The notes: generated by a model from the sequence alone, not told the origin. Numbered from the stretch's first letter, positions 35,580 through 44,989 are shown. The stretch is DNA of 64,000 nt from Lachnospiraceae bacterium (GCA_029054245.1 JAIDFQ010000061.1:1-64000); one strand, 5' to 3'. Translations and numbers: made by a program.

Positions 35580-35880
35580 ACATGACTCAAAACTCTTGAT
35601 TCCAACGCTTAAAGATTTCTTCTCGAAACACTCCCCCATTAATCCAAAAACATTCTTCTGAATTCGAGATCTCATCTTAAAAATGTAGATTATACTATCA
35701 ACAAAAACTAAATTCCCTGCTATCCGCACGGTTCTTCTCTTCCTATGAAGTATGAATGCACATCTAAACTGAAAAGTGGTGTTACCAGATTTAAATTTGT
35801 CTGTCCCAAAAAGAAATGGCTTTATGATAAAACCTCTCAAAAGAAGCCCCTACATGCCGATCTGATTCATCCTTCGTTTT
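35580..35880 (+). pseudogene. IS1182-family transposase relic
   Basis: Plus-strand reading gives pieces of the same transposase in more than one frame: DSKLLIPTLKDFFSKHSPIN followed by PKTFF and stop, then LKNVDYTINKN stop IPCYPHGSS, LPMKYECTSKLKSGVTRFKF and VCPKKKWLYDK, and finally KPLHADLI. These follow the order seen in IS1182-type transposases, with internal deletions and stops. An open frame on the opposite strand (35541-35840) is an artefact of this relic. Confidence 0.6.
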
Positions 35881-35886
35881 TCTCCG

Positions 35887-36663
35887 TCAGATTTCTCTGT
35901 TTTGTTCTCTATATTCACTAGGAGACATTCCCATTTTTTGATGAAATAATTTGGAAAAATATAATGGATCGGCATAACTTACGGTATGTGCAATAGATCG
36001 AACGGATAATGTTGTATTTTGTAAAAGAATACACGCCTGCCGAATACGATAGTCCAACAAGTAAGCCTGAACGGAAACACCAGTAAATTTCTTGAACAGA
36101 CGATGGAGATAGGAACGATTGATACTGAGGTAATCTGCAATTTCCTGAATAGTGATCGGGTCGCAGTAATGACCTTCAATATATTTCAATGCTTCTTCCA
36201 CATAATCAGATTTTTTCTCATCTTTAGAAAGACCCGCACCAGGAAATTTACGTGCCAGAAGAAAAAGATATTCATACATGATGCTGTTCATGATTAGATC
36301 ACGGTTTTGCGGCAGTTTGTCCGCCTCAAACATTTTTTCATGGCAAAGCCGCATCTGGTCATCCCGCCCATAGTGAACCACCAGGCTGTCCCAAAGGGAT
36401 GTCCTCTCTAAATAACCTTTTACTTTGATTCCCTGCATACCAATCCATGTATAACTCCATGGATTTTGTCTGTCTGCCTCATAATAAATCAACTCGCCAG
36501 GACAAATGAGGAAAGCATCGCCCTCCCCTAAACGAAACAATTTTCCTCTTGCCTTGTATATTCCACAGCCTTCCAATACATAATGAATGAGATACCCATT
36601 GCGAAGTATGGGACCATAGCTGTGACCTGCGGCACATTTTTCATATCCGCAGGTATATATCAT
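35887..36663 (-). CDS. AraC-family regulator with cupin sensor domain
   Basis: A 258-residue protein. Residues ~1-140 form an AraC-type cupin sugar-sensing domain (GYLIHYVLEGCGIYKARGK) and the C-terminal ~100 carry two helix-turn-helix motifs (TIQEIADYLSINRSYLHRLF and SVRSIAHTVSYADPLYFSKLF). It is divergent from the PTS gene 285 bp away and is the probable regulator of that operon. Confidence 0.9.
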   Translation of the reverse strand: MIYTCGYEKCAAGHSYGPILRNGYLIHYVLEGCGIYKARGKLFRLGEGDAFLICPGELIYYEADRQNPWSYTWIGMQGIKVKGYLERTSLWDSLVVHYGRDDQMRLCHEKMFEADKLPQNRDLIMNSIMYEYLFLLARKFPGAGLSKDEKKSDYVEEALKYIEGHYCDPITIQEIADYLSINRSYLHRLFKKFTGVSVQAYLLDYRIRQACILLQNTTLSVRSIAHTVSYADPLYFSKLFHQKMGMSPSEYREQNREI

Positions 36664-36884
36664 TGCGTCAATATTCTTAAAAAATCATTTGAAAAATTGT
36701 AATCCTGCATAAAAATATTCCTTTTCCTTGTAAAATCCAAGCATACCAAACTCTTTTTTAGATTAACTGCAAACAAGTCATAATATTCAATATATAAGTC
36801 ACATATCTCCATATAAATTGTATTATACCGAGCTACAATATTAATTACAAGAATAAATCGAGAAGCTAAGAAGGGTTTCTATTA

Positions 36885-36896
36885 CTGTGGCCACAG
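36885..36896. promoter_or_regulatory. 12-bp perfect palindrome in the PTS leader
   Basis: CTGTGGCCACAG lies 53 bases before the PTS start codon, within the AraC/PTS divergent region. TTACTG and CAGG-AAAA around it loosely recall BglG-type antiterminator sites, but no terminator with a T-run overlaps, so an operator is as likely. Confidence 0.3.
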
Positions 36897-36948
36897 GAAA
36901 AATGGAGAAGCAAATTCTTCTGCAAAGCAAAAAAAGGAGGAACAATAA

Positions 36949-38913
36949 ATGGATGCAAATAAACGACAGCGATACGAAAAAATCTCCATAGAGCTTACCA
37001 GGCTGGTCGGCGGCAGAGAAAATATTCAAGGAGTAGCTCATTGTGCAACACGCCTGAGAATTGTTTTGAACGATAATGATCTGGCTGACCTAAAGGCTAT
37101 TGAAGATGTCGAACTCGCTAAAGGCGTTTTTGTAGCCGGTGATCAGGTTCAGATTATATTTGGTGCGGGGCTGGTAAACGATATATATGAAGTGTTTGCG
37201 GAACACAACAATATGAAGAATATGAGTCTTAGTGACTTAAAAACTGTAGCAAATAAAAAAATGAATCCTCTCCAAAGAATTATTAAAGCATTGTCGGATG
37301 TATTCGTGGATATTATGCCTGGCATTCTTGCAGCAGCGCTTCTGACAGGTCTATCAGGCGTACTTGGAAATCTGGAATTTGTGCAGGCGAATGATACCCT
37401 GTTTGGAATCAACCGACTAATCAATATTGCTTCCGGAGCGATTTTTGGCTTTCTACCACTTGCCGTCGCATACAGTGCCTGTAAACGATTTGGCGGAAGA
37501 CCAATTCTGGGAATTGTTATGGGATGCATCATGCTCAGTGACAGTCTGGCAAACGCATATTCTGCCGCCCAAGGGACGGTGGAAGTCACGACTCTGCATA
37601 TTTTTGGTCTGGGTGTAGATCTGGTTGGCTTTCAAGGCGGAATTATCGTAGCGCTGCTAATGGGATTTGTGACAGCAAAGCTGGATATTTTCTTTGAGAA
37701 AAAAGTACCGGAAGTGATTCGTTTACTACTCTCTCCCCTGCTTACTACATTGACGGGAGCGCTGCTTTTGTTTACCGTGATCGGCCCAGTGGGAAGGGGG
37801 CTTTCATCTGGAATCACGAATGCACTCGTGTGGATGACGCAGAATCTGGGTGTATTTGGTTATGCAATATTCTCTGGTCTGCAACAGCTGGTCGTAATAA
37901 TTGGTCTGCACCATATTTTTGGTGCAATTGAAGCACAGCTTTTAGCAGATACAGGCAGAAATTTCCTAAACCCCCTTATGTCCGTGGCAATAATTGCACA
38001 GGGTGGCGCCGTTTTGGGATACTTAGTAAGACATAGAAGAAACGTAAAGACCAGAGAGTTATGTATACCAAGTTTCATTTCTGTATTATTCGGAATCACA
38101 GAACCTGCACTATTCGGAATCAACTTAAGATATCGTTTTCCCATTATTGGAGGCTGTATTGGAGGTGCATTAGGCGGAATTGTTGTTTATTTTACCAAAC
38201 TTACTGCAGTTGGTTTTGGAACGACAGTACTTCCGGGAATTGCCATTGCCGACCCGGCTGGCAATGGATATGTCAATTACATTATAGCCCATGGCGTTGC
38301 CATTGTCGGCGGATTTGTAATGACACTTATTTTAGGGAAATTTATGGATAAAGTATCGGATGATGTTTCAAATAAAATGCCTGTTTCGGGCTTGAATCTC
38401 GAGCCCAAGGCAGATGAAAAGCAGACAGCAGACGTGAAGGAGCCTATGGAAGAAGTGTTCTTCGGATATGCCGACGGACAAATGATTGCAATGGAAGATG
38501 TCAAGGATGACACCTTTTCAAACAAAGTACTAGGGGATGGAATTGCGGTAATACCTGCATCTGGAAAAGTATATGCTCCTACGGACGGTACAATCATAAG
38601 TGTATTTGACACAAAGCATGCCCTTTGCTTTTCCAGCAGATATGGGACAGAAATTCTGATTCATATAGGTGTGGATACCGTAAATTTAAAGGGAAAATAC
38701 TTTAAAGCTCATGTAAAAGACAACGATTCTGTAAAAAAGGGACAGTTATTAGTAGAATTTGATAAGGATCAGATTGAGAGAGAAGGATACGATACCGTCA
38801 TTCCAATGATATTCACTGACCTACCGGATGAAAAAGTCCTTGAAAAATCAGCTCCCGGCCCCATGACTGCAGAAACAAAATCAGTAATTGTCCGTTCACA
38901 TATTGAACGTTAA
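36949..38913 (+). CDS. PTS beta-glucoside/sucrose-type transporter IIBCA
   Basis: A 654-residue PTS permease of the glucose/beta-glucoside superfamily, with all three parts fused. IIB: residues 1-90, with phospho-Cys32 in HCATRLR. IIC: residues ~105-460, about ten membrane segments, with GITEPALFGINLRYRFP. IIA: residues ~515-650, phospho-His572 in LIHIGVDTVNLKG. It takes up and phosphorylates a disaccharide or glucoside. AAGGAGG precedes its ATG. The downstream HAD phosphatase gene is co-directional. The substrate cannot be set by sequence alone. Confidence 0.92.
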   Translation: MDANKRQRYEKISIELTRLVGGRENIQGVAHCATRLRIVLNDNDLADLKAIEDVELAKGVFVAGDQVQIIFGAGLVNDIYEVFAEHNNMKNMSLSDLKTVANKKMNPLQRIIKALSDVFVDIMPGILAAALLTGLSGVLGNLEFVQANDTLFGINRLINIASGAIFGFLPLAVAYSACKRFGGRPILGIVMGCIMLSDSLANAYSAAQGTVEVTTLHIFGLGVDLVGFQGGIIVALLMGFVTAKLDIFFEKKVPEVIRLLLSPLLTTLTGALLLFTVIGPVGRGLSSGITNALVWMTQNLGVFGYAIFSGLQQLVVIIGLHHIFGAIEAQLLADTGRNFLNPLMSVAIIAQGGAVLGYLVRHRRNVKTRELCIPSFISVLFGITEPALFGINLRYRFPIIGGCIGGALGGIVVYFTKLTAVGFGTTVLPGIAIADPAGNGYVNYIIAHGVAIVGGFVMTLILGKFMDKVSDDVSNKMPVSGLNLEPKADEKQTADVKEPMEEVFFGYADGQMIAMEDVKDDTFSNKVLGDGIAVIPASGKVYAPTDGTIISVFDTKHALCFSSRYGTEILIHIGVDTVNLKGKYFKAHVKDNDSVKKGQLLVEFDKDQIEREGYDTVIPMIFTDLPDEKVLEKSAPGPMTAETKSVIVRSHIER

Positions 38914-38970
38914 GATTTCATGATGGAAAGACGAAAAAGGAAAGAACCAGCGTGGCAAAGGAGAATCGAT

Positions 38971-39804
38971 ATGGATCAGAAATTTATTTTTTTGGATATA
39001 GACGGAACTTTAGTTTCTGCCATGAAGGCACCCTCAGTACTTGTGACAGAAGCAGTGCGTCAAGCCAGAAAAAACGGGCATAAGGTGTTTTTGTGTACCG
39101 GAAGAAATATGCCTATCATAGGCACGGACATCCGCAGCGTGGGATTTGACGGAATTATAGCCAGTGCAGGCGGGCATGTGGAAACAGACGGCAAAATACT
39201 TTTTGACAATATTCTTCCAGAAGAGACGATACAGGAATGCCTGTCCGTATTCCATGCACACGGAATATATTGCCGAATAGAGGATGCAGAGGGGATTTAC
39301 ACAGATCCACAGATGGAAGAACTTTTGCGGACGGCAAAACCGGATAAGACCAATTCTGAACTGATCCGTATGCAGAAAGAAATTGAAGCAGGAATTACCA
39401 TACGGTCATACGATCAATATCCTGGAAACGGAGCATACAAGATATGCTTTACAGCTACAAGTCTGGACAACATTGAAAAGACGAAGAAATACCTTGGTGA
39501 CAGATTCAATTATGCCGTACATCCATATGTAAACAGCAGCACCTGTTTCAATGGAGAAATCATCCTTAAAGGAATCGATAAAGGCAGGGGAATGGCGCTA
39601 ATATGTCAGTACTATGGTGCGGACCAAAAAGATACGGTAGCTTTCGGAGACAGCATGAATGACTATGAGATGATGGAAACAGCAAAAGTTTCTGTCGCCA
39701 TGGGGAATGCCTGTGAGGAATTAAAAAGCATGGCGGATCATGTGTGTGGAAATGTGTGGGATGATGGTATTTACTATGGTTTCCAAGAATTAGGATTAAT
39801 ATAA
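38971..39804 (+). CDS. HAD-superfamily (Cof-type) phosphatase
   Basis: A 277-residue Cof-type phosphatase: FLDIDGTLV (nucleophile Asp9, acid Asp11), a C2 cap, Lys in the GIDKGRGM block and AFGDSMNDYEM as motif IV. ATG at 38971 follows GGAG; an earlier in-frame ATG at 38920 is less likely. It follows the PTS gene on the same strand and may dephosphorylate sugar phosphates, easing phosphosugar stress. Confidence 0.9.
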   Translation: MDQKFIFLDIDGTLVSAMKAPSVLVTEAVRQARKNGHKVFLCTGRNMPIIGTDIRSVGFDGIIASAGGHVETDGKILFDNILPEETIQECLSVFHAHGIYCRIEDAEGIYTDPQMEELLRTAKPDKTNSELIRMQKEIEAGITIRSYDQYPGNGAYKICFTATSLDNIEKTKKYLGDRFNYAVHPYVNSSTCFNGEIILKGIDKGRGMALICQYYGADQKDTVAFGDSMNDYEMMETAKVSVAMGNACEELKSMADHVCGNVWDDGIYYGFQELGLI

Positions 39805-39890
39805 AGCCAAGACGATACTGCCCTCTCCTTCCCGTCAGATAAATCACGCCATTTTTCCTGAAAAAGACACCTCATCCGTCTTTTCCGCTA

Positions 39891-39944
39891 AAAAAACGGC
39901 TCCTAAAAACTCTCTATAAAATCATCAAAAGTTTTTAGGAGCCG
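39891..39944. terminator. shared bidirectional terminator (HAD and GNAT genes)
   Basis: A 15-bp perfect stem, CGGCTCCTAAAAACT (39897-39911) with AGTTTTTAGGAGCCG (39930-39944), flanked by T-runs: seven T on the minus strand. The GNAT stop codon lies inside the stem. It ends transcription of the convergent HAD and GNAT genes. Confidence 0.85.
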
Positions 39945-40453
39945 CAACTTTTAAGCGTTTTGTGATAAATTTCCAATTCATAAGGCTTCCCATTTCGCTG
40001 GTCTATTTTATGCTCCGAATACTGATAAACAAATCCACTAGATACAGCCAGTGCCTTTGACGCAAGATTGCCTGCACGCGTGGAATAATAAAACTCCCTC
40101 CCGCCTAAAGAAATACAATATTCCATCAATAACCGCAGGATTTGTTTTCCATATCCCCTGCCCACATACTCTGGCCCCAGGGCAATACTGGCATCCTGAT
40201 AACTATACGGTCCTATTTTCTCTACTCCCGCAAAACCGATAGCCTGTCCGCTGCTCTTCTCATAGACCAACCAGACATCATGGGCTTTCTGCCATGCAAT
40301 TGTCCTCTGTATCCGCTCTTTTGCTTCCTCCTCGTCAGCAGTCACCTTCCACATCATATGTTCTGCCGTTTCCGGTCTTGACCAGACATTATCGTACATG
40401 GATTTCCAATCTTCATATTTTGCTTTTTCTAGAATAAGCTCCTTTGTCTCCAT
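39935..40453 (-). CDS. GNAT acetyltransferase
   Basis: A 172-residue N-acetyltransferase of the RimJ/RimL-like type: METKELILEKAKYEDWKSMY start, AIGFAGVEKIGPY core strand and EYVGRGYGKQILRLLMEYC, the acetyl-CoA binding loop. The stop codon is embedded in the shared terminator stem. GGAAATGG precedes the start. Acceptor unknown. Confidence 0.88.
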   Translation of the reverse strand: METKELILEKAKYEDWKSMYDNVWSRPETAEHMMWKVTADEEEAKERIQRTIAWQKAHDVWLVYEKSSGQAIGFAGVEKIGPYSYQDASIALGPEYVGRGYGKQILRLLMEYCISLGGREFYYSTRAGNLASKALAVSSGFVYQYSEHKIDQRNGKPYELEIYHKTLKSCGS

Positions 40454-40465
40454 TTCCCTTCTGCT

Positions 40466-40978
40466 TCACCTTCGTTTATCCTTAAAAAGCAGGGCAATTG
40501 CCTCTTTCATACTATCTCGCTCCATGTTCAGGAGCCGTTCCAGATTATAAGCAAATGCTGCTATTTTTCTTCGTCTTTCTTCTTCGCTATGCTCCATCAG
40601 GTCATCAAATACTGTATTAGCGTACAAAAATGTCATTTCTGCAACTTCTTCCGGATAATCTGTCTGGCATATTCCCTGTGTAATTCCTTCTTTTATCAAA
40701 TCAGTAATAATCGGATTGATACCAGATAGAAGACTCTTCTCTATTTTCTGATGCATAAGGGCATTCTGCGGCTTATGTACATGATCCAAAAGTTCCTGAC
40801 CCAAATTGCCGCCGCTTACATTGAGTGCAAGTATCATCATTGTAAGTCGCTGCAATACAGGTACATCTTTCCTGGCTACTATCTCTTTCGCTTTCTCAAG
40901 CTGCCGCTCCATCATACGGTCAATCATAGCATCCAGAATTTCATTTTTCCGTTCTTCCGCTTCCTTTACCACACGCAT
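40466..40978 (-). CDS. TetR-like regulator lacking its helix-turn-helix
   Basis: A 170-residue protein with the ligand/dimer domain of the TetR family but almost no DNA-binding part. The N-terminus reads EERKNEILDA and continues at once with MIDRMMERQLEKAKEI. In full-length relatives about 35-40 residues containing the helix-turn-helix (typically ending GTLYYHFKSKEEIMDA) lie between these two blocks. The join keeps the frame, and ATGCT/GGATGC-like repeats at the edges fit a slip-type deletion. Promoter and dyad upstream are intact. It cannot bind DNA in the usual way, so the divergent ABC operon may be derepressed. It may also act as a dominant partner. Confidence 0.75.
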   Translation of the reverse strand: MRVVKEAEERKNEILDAMIDRMMERQLEKAKEIVARKDVPVLQRLTMMILALNVSGGNLGQELLDHVHKPQNALMHQKIEKSLLSGINPIITDLIKEGITQGICQTDYPEEVAEMTFLYANTVFDDLMEHSEEERRRKIAAFAYNLERLLNMERDSMKEAIALLFKDKRR

Positions 40979-41008
40979 TGGCTCTACGCACTCCTACAAA
41001 ACTCAATC

Positions 41009-41054
41009 GACAGTCTGTCAGTCCAATGCTAACACTTAAGGCTTGTGTTGTCAA
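41009..41054 (-). promoter_or_regulatory. promoter of the TetR-like gene with operator-like dyad
   Basis: On the minus strand: TTGACA (41049-41054), 17 bases, TAGCAT (41026-41031). Just downstream lies GACAGTCTGTC (41009-41019), a perfect dyad around a central T, suited to a TetR operator. The site overlaps where polymerase would start. Confidence 0.65.
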
Positions 41055-41100
41055 TCCCCATTTCGCCTATATCCAAGGAACCTAATCTAGAAAAAATATA

Positions 41101-41129
41101 TTGAACTATAAACAGATATGGAATATAAT
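41101..41129 (+). promoter_or_regulatory. promoter of ABC-2 exporter operon
   Basis: TTGAAC (41101-41106), 17 bases, TATAAT (41124-41129), 75 bases before the first permease start. The -10 is a consensus match. Confidence 0.75.
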
Positions 41130-41204
41130 ACAAACGGCTGCCTTGAAACGTTTCATTGCCATGTGGATCAAAATAATCTAAAATGATGGGAGGTTTGCAT
41201 TTTT

Positions 41205-41996
41205 ATGAAAGCATACTTATTTGTTACAAAGATCCGGATACAGTCTGCCCTAGCTTATCGGTTCAATGTCATCTCCACCATACTGATTCAATGCCTGCTC
41301 ATGTTTGCTATGGCATGTTTCTGGAGAGCTGCTTATAGCGGAACAGAAGCCGTTTCAGGAGTCGGTAAACAGGATATGCTCACCTATACGATGATATCTG
41401 TCATCATGGGAAATCTAATGACCATGGGGGTAGAAGGGCGGATTCAGAGCAGTGTCCATTCCGGCAGTGTAGCCCTTGATATGTTAAAACCGGTAAGTAT
41501 CTATGGTATTTATCTGGCGGAGGATCTAGGTGACATGGTTGTTGCTTTCTTTCAGATTGCAGTTCCATTGTTCCTTCTTGGCACTGCGATGTTTGGTTTT
41601 CCTATACCTGCATCAACCGGTCACTTCATACTTTTCCTCCTAACCTTTTGTATCGGCTATCTGATCAACTGGATGCTGGCGGCGCTCTTGGGAATGTGCG
41701 CCTTTAAGATAATCAGCATGGGACCTATAAGAAATGTAAAGGGGGCTATTATGAAACTGCTCTCCGGCAGCATCATTCCCCTTTGGTTTTTCCCGGCAGG
41801 ATTTCGGACATTCCTTGAGTTTTTACCTTTTGTAAATATCTATCAGCTTCCCCTTGGGATTTACATAGGTCGGTATACGTATGGGGAGATGCTGCAGCGC
41901 ACAGGTCTCCAGTTGTTCTGGTGTATGGCACTGTGGTTGATATTCAATATTGCACAGAAAAAGGCGGCTGCCGTTGTCCTGATTCAAGGAGGGTGA
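41205..41996 (+). CDS. ABC-2 permease A (daunorubicin-type, COG4587-like)
   Basis: A 263-residue membrane protein with six segments and the COG4587/COG3694-type layout. GGAGG precedes its ATG. It is first in a three-gene export operon with a second permease and the ATPase, transcribed away from the TetR-like gene. Such systems export drugs or peptides; the cargo is unknown. Confidence 0.88.
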   Translation: MKAYLFVTKIRIQSALAYRFNVISTILIQCLLMFAMACFWRAAYSGTEAVSGVGKQDMLTYTMISVIMGNLMTMGVEGRIQSSVHSGSVALDMLKPVSIYGIYLAEDLGDMVVAFFQIAVPLFLLGTAMFGFPIPASTGHFILFLLTFCIGYLINWMLAALLGMCAFKIISMGPIRNVKGAIMKLLSGSIIPLWFFPAGFRTFLEFLPFVNIYQLPLGIYIGRYTYGEMLQRTGLQLFWCMALWLIFNIAQKKAAAVVLIQGG

Positions 41997-41999
41997 CTT

Positions 42000-42812
42000 A
42001 TGATTAAAAAGATTAAATATTACGTATCAGTAGCAGCTACCCTTATAAGACTTTCCATCCAATCCAGGCTGGAATATCCGTACATGCTGATCGGTTATGT
42101 ACTTGCCAACTTCATCCAATGGGTGGTGGGGTTTGCCACCATAAAGTTTGTGGTAGATTCCTTCGGCAGTCTGGGCGGATGGGGGTATGAAAGTCTTGCG
42201 TTTTTATATGGTATGTCTGTCTTGAGTCATGGGCTGTCAGTGGTGCTCTTTATCCAGACTTGGTACATGGCCTATTGTGTCGTCGAGGGGGATTATGATA
42301 TGTTTCTATTGCGTCCCATGGGGGTTTTATTCCAATTTCTGTTTGATGATTTCAACTTGATTGGCATTACCGATATAATTCCCGGACTGATGGTATTCTT
42401 CTATGGCTGTGCAAAAGTACATATAGCAATGAATTTCACAAATGTCTTCCTAATCCTGTTTATCCTGATTGGCGGAACTCTGATCAGAGGCTCAGTATGG
42501 ATTTTCTGTGGAACTTTATCTTTCTGGACGAAGAACACGGCAAATTTCACGGACATGGTTGGCGCTCTTTTTGAGAGGGTATCCATGTATCCCCTTACAA
42601 TATACCCCAAATGGGTACAGGTGCTGTTCACATTCCTCCTGCCTCTGGCTTGGATTACCTTTTATCCCGTAAAGGGCATTTTAGGAATGGAGGGAAACAT
42701 TGTGCCGATTCCTATGGCAGTCATCAGCCTGGGCGTTGGCGTGACTATGTTCGTACTAAGCTGCGGATTTTTTCGCATTGGAATGCACCGGTATGAAAGC
42801 GCGGGAAGTTGA
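42000..42812 (+). CDS. ABC-2 permease B
   Basis: A 270-residue membrane protein of about six segments, related to the first permease but distinct (COG3694-like). It begins MIKKIKYYVSVAATLIRLSI. The gene starts 3 bases after the first permease stop and ends 33 bases before the ATPase start, so the three should form one transporter. Confidence 0.88.
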   Translation: MIKKIKYYVSVAATLIRLSIQSRLEYPYMLIGYVLANFIQWVVGFATIKFVVDSFGSLGGWGYESLAFLYGMSVLSHGLSVVLFIQTWYMAYCVVEGDYDMFLLRPMGVLFQFLFDDFNLIGITDIIPGLMVFFYGCAKVHIAMNFTNVFLILFILIGGTLIRGSVWIFCGTLSFWTKNTANFTDMVGALFERVSMYPLTIYPKWVQVLFTFLLPLAWITFYPVKGILGMEGNIVPIPMAVISLGVGVTMFVLSCGFFRIGMHRYESAGS

Positions 42813-42845
42813 TTTTTGAAAAAGAAAAAGGCAGGAGAATCTTTT

Positions 42846-43835
42846 ATGAATATTATAAAAGTCAATCATTTGGTGAAGGAATATAAAAAAATAAAAAAAG
42901 AAAAAGGACTTAAGGGTGCGGTAAAAAACCTTTTTGTGCAGAACGCAGAATATATCAGGGCCGTAGATGATATCTCATTTGAGATTGAGAAAGGGGATAT
43001 CGTAGCCTATATCGGTCCCAATGGCGCCGGAAAAAGTACTACGGTCAAGATGCTCTCCGGCATTATGCAACCCACCAGCGGTGAGATTCTGATTAACGGC
43101 ATATCACCGCAAAAGGAACGCAAGCGGGTGGTAAGGAATCTAGGAGTTGTATTCGGACAGCGCAGCCAGCTGAATTGGAATCTGCGCTTGGGCGAAACTT
43201 TCGACCTTTTAAAGCGGATTTACCAAATTGAAGATACCCTCTATGAAAAGAATGTGAAAATGCTGGATGAAATTTTTGGCATCAGTGAATTCATTGATAC
43301 TCCGGTTCGCCAGCTCTCCTTAGGTCAGCGAATGCGGGGTGACTTGATGGCAGCTATGCTCCACTCTCCCGAAATTCTCTTTCTCGACGAGCCCACTATC
43401 GGTCTTGATGTGGAGGCAAAATATTCCGTCCGGAAATTTATTAAAGAAATCAATGCGCGCCGCCAAACAACAATCATCCTGACCACCCATGATTTGGGTG
43501 ATGTTCAGGAACTATGCAGGCGGTTAATCATAATAAATGATGGAAAGATTATTGAGGACGGCTCGCTGGACGATCTGGTGGACAGAATCGCACCTTACCG
43601 CAACCTTATCATTGATTTTTATCACCCCACTATTATCCAGCATCCTAAAGCAGAGTTGATTTCTGTAGATGAAGCCAGATCCGTTTATAAATTCAGAAAG
43701 GATGAAATAACCGCAGCTAGGCTGATCGAGGACATTTCCCGCACTGCTCCCATTAAAGAAGTGGGGCTTTTGGAAGCTAAAATTGACGATATCATAAGAA
43801 CAGCCTACCATCAAGGCAGTCAGAACGACCACTGA
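42846..43835 (+). CDS. ABC transporter ATPase of ABC-2 exporter
   Basis: A 329-residue ATPase: Walker A GPNGAGKST, signature LSLGQRMRGDLMAAM, Walker B ILFLDEPTIGLD, with an extra C-terminal domain as in COG4586. ATG at 42846 has AGGAG upstream; a TTG at 42816 is less likely. It energises the two permeases upstream. Confidence 0.92.
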   Translation: MNIIKVNHLVKEYKKIKKEKGLKGAVKNLFVQNAEYIRAVDDISFEIEKGDIVAYIGPNGAGKSTTVKMLSGIMQPTSGEILINGISPQKERKRVVRNLGVVFGQRSQLNWNLRLGETFDLLKRIYQIEDTLYEKNVKMLDEIFGISEFIDTPVRQLSLGQRMRGDLMAAMLHSPEILFLDEPTIGLDVEAKYSVRKFIKEINARRQTTIILTTHDLGDVQELCRRLIIINDGKIIEDGSLDDLVDRIAPYRNLIIDFYHPTIIQHPKAELISVDEARSVYKFRKDEITAARLIEDISRTAPIKEVGLLEAKIDDIIRTAYHQGSQNDH

Positions 43836-43871
43836 AACCGTATAGACAATCCCATCCTATGAATCGACGTT

Positions 43872-44013
43872 GCAACTTATGATTTGATTTATAACGCAGC
43901 GCAGTTTGTTAAGAAAGGCTTTGGATATGTCATTGCATTAGATAAATTGATTAACACGACAGGGGACAGCAATCTGTGTTTTAAACCTCTTTCCCCTATA
44001 TTTGGAAGCAGAA
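43872..44013 (+). pseudogene. LysR C-terminal fragment, paralogous to the LysR at 23088-23972
   Basis: Plus-strand reading gives ATYDLIYNAAQFVKKGFGYV then IALDKLINTTGDSNLCFKPL and SPIFGSR, which matches residues of the LysR gene about 20 kb to the left almost position by position. The DNA around it has no LysR sequence on either side. It is a leftover of a duplicated or translocated copy that was broken by recombination next to the ABC operon. Confidence 0.75.
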
Positions 44014-44137
44014 ACATAATCTTCCTTGACGGAGTCATTTCCCTGTTTTCCAAATACACTGCAACTGTTCCCTGCGTGACCACTGATATGACATAATGCC
44101 CTGCATGGTTATGGGAATCAAAATGCTTATCAATAAG

Positions 44138-44989
44138 TCAAAGAACTTGAAACAATTTATTATATTCTTCTTTAAATCTCTTTGAAAAAATACAATATAA
44201 CGCAAGGCAGCCGCAAAAGAACATTTTAGTATATCGAATTGTCATGCTGATTTCAGTGGAATATGGAGAAAGAAGTTGACTTCCCAACAAATTACTGCAC
44301 ATATGTACTAATGCTCCTGCTAAAATACTTCTTTTGGTCTTGATGTAGACATACGAAACAGCAAAGTTAAAAATCATAACACTTGGTATATACATAATGG
44401 CATTAAATAAAGAATTTTGAAGCAAATCGTATTGTGCCTGTCCCGGCGTAAAATACCATGCCAAATGCCAAATCCCCCAAATAAAACCTAAAAGCAAAGT
44501 AGCCTTTGTAAACCCGTATCTGACAAACAATCTATCCAAAGCATAACCTCTCCAACCAAATTCTTCATTTAGCGGACCGGAAATAATAGAAATGAACAAT
44601 ACAAAAAACAGGTTAAACGGATTTTGTACAATCGCGTGAACATAATTCATTCCCGGCATTTCATAAGCTAATATACACACACCTATCCAAATTGCTACAA
44701 TTGACATCAATGTGAAGAATAAAACTGTTAAGACAATCCATTTTATCCCCATATACCGAAAACTAAAGCAACGCATAAAATAATCTTTTCGCTGTTCTTT
44801 TGAGTATGTTAAAAATACAATAAACAGCGCTGTAACAGACGGTGCACCGCCGCCAAAATAGAATAAGAATGTTCCTTGCAAAGTTCCCTCGATTCCCATA
44901 AAAACAGGGGCAAAACCAAATCCCCATGTCCATGCAAGCGTGATGATAAAAAACAGAATTAACTGCTTTCCGTCATTAGATTTTTTCAT
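44138..44989 (-). CDS. CPBP intramembrane metalloprotease
   Basis: A 283-residue membrane protein of the CPBP (Abi/CAAX) family. The signature EEFGWRGYALDRL with two glutamates is near residue 155, IWGIWHLAWYF gives the His, and LVHMCSN the last zinc-site His. ATG at 44989 overlaps the upstream gene's end by 14 bases. CPBP proteins process prenylated or peptide substrates and often protect bacteriocin producers. The order with DUF3021-like and LytTR genes suggests a small bacteriocin or immunity locus. Confidence 0.85.
   Translation of the reverse strand: MKKSNDGKQLILFFIITLAWTWGFGFAPVFMGIEGTLQGTFLFYFGGGAPSVTALFIVFLTYSKEQRKDYFMRCFSFRYMGIKWIVLTVLFFTLMSIVAIWIGVCILAYEMPGMNYVHAIVQNPFNLFFVLFISIISGPLNEEFGWRGYALDRLFVRYGFTKATLLLGFIWGIWHLAWYFTPGQAQYDLLQNSLFNAIMYIPSVMIFNFAVSYVYIKTKRSILAGALVHMCSNLLGSQLLSPYSTEISMTIRYTKMFFCGCLALYCIFSKRFKEEYNKLFQVL

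Noticed and set aside
35541-35840. 99-codon frame on the minus strand
   Set aside because: It lies opposite the IS1182 transposase relic; the plus strand explains the sequence.
36873-36920. BglG-type antiterminator site for the PTS gene
   Set aside because: Only part of the consensus is present and there is no overlapping terminator with a T-run or BglG gene.
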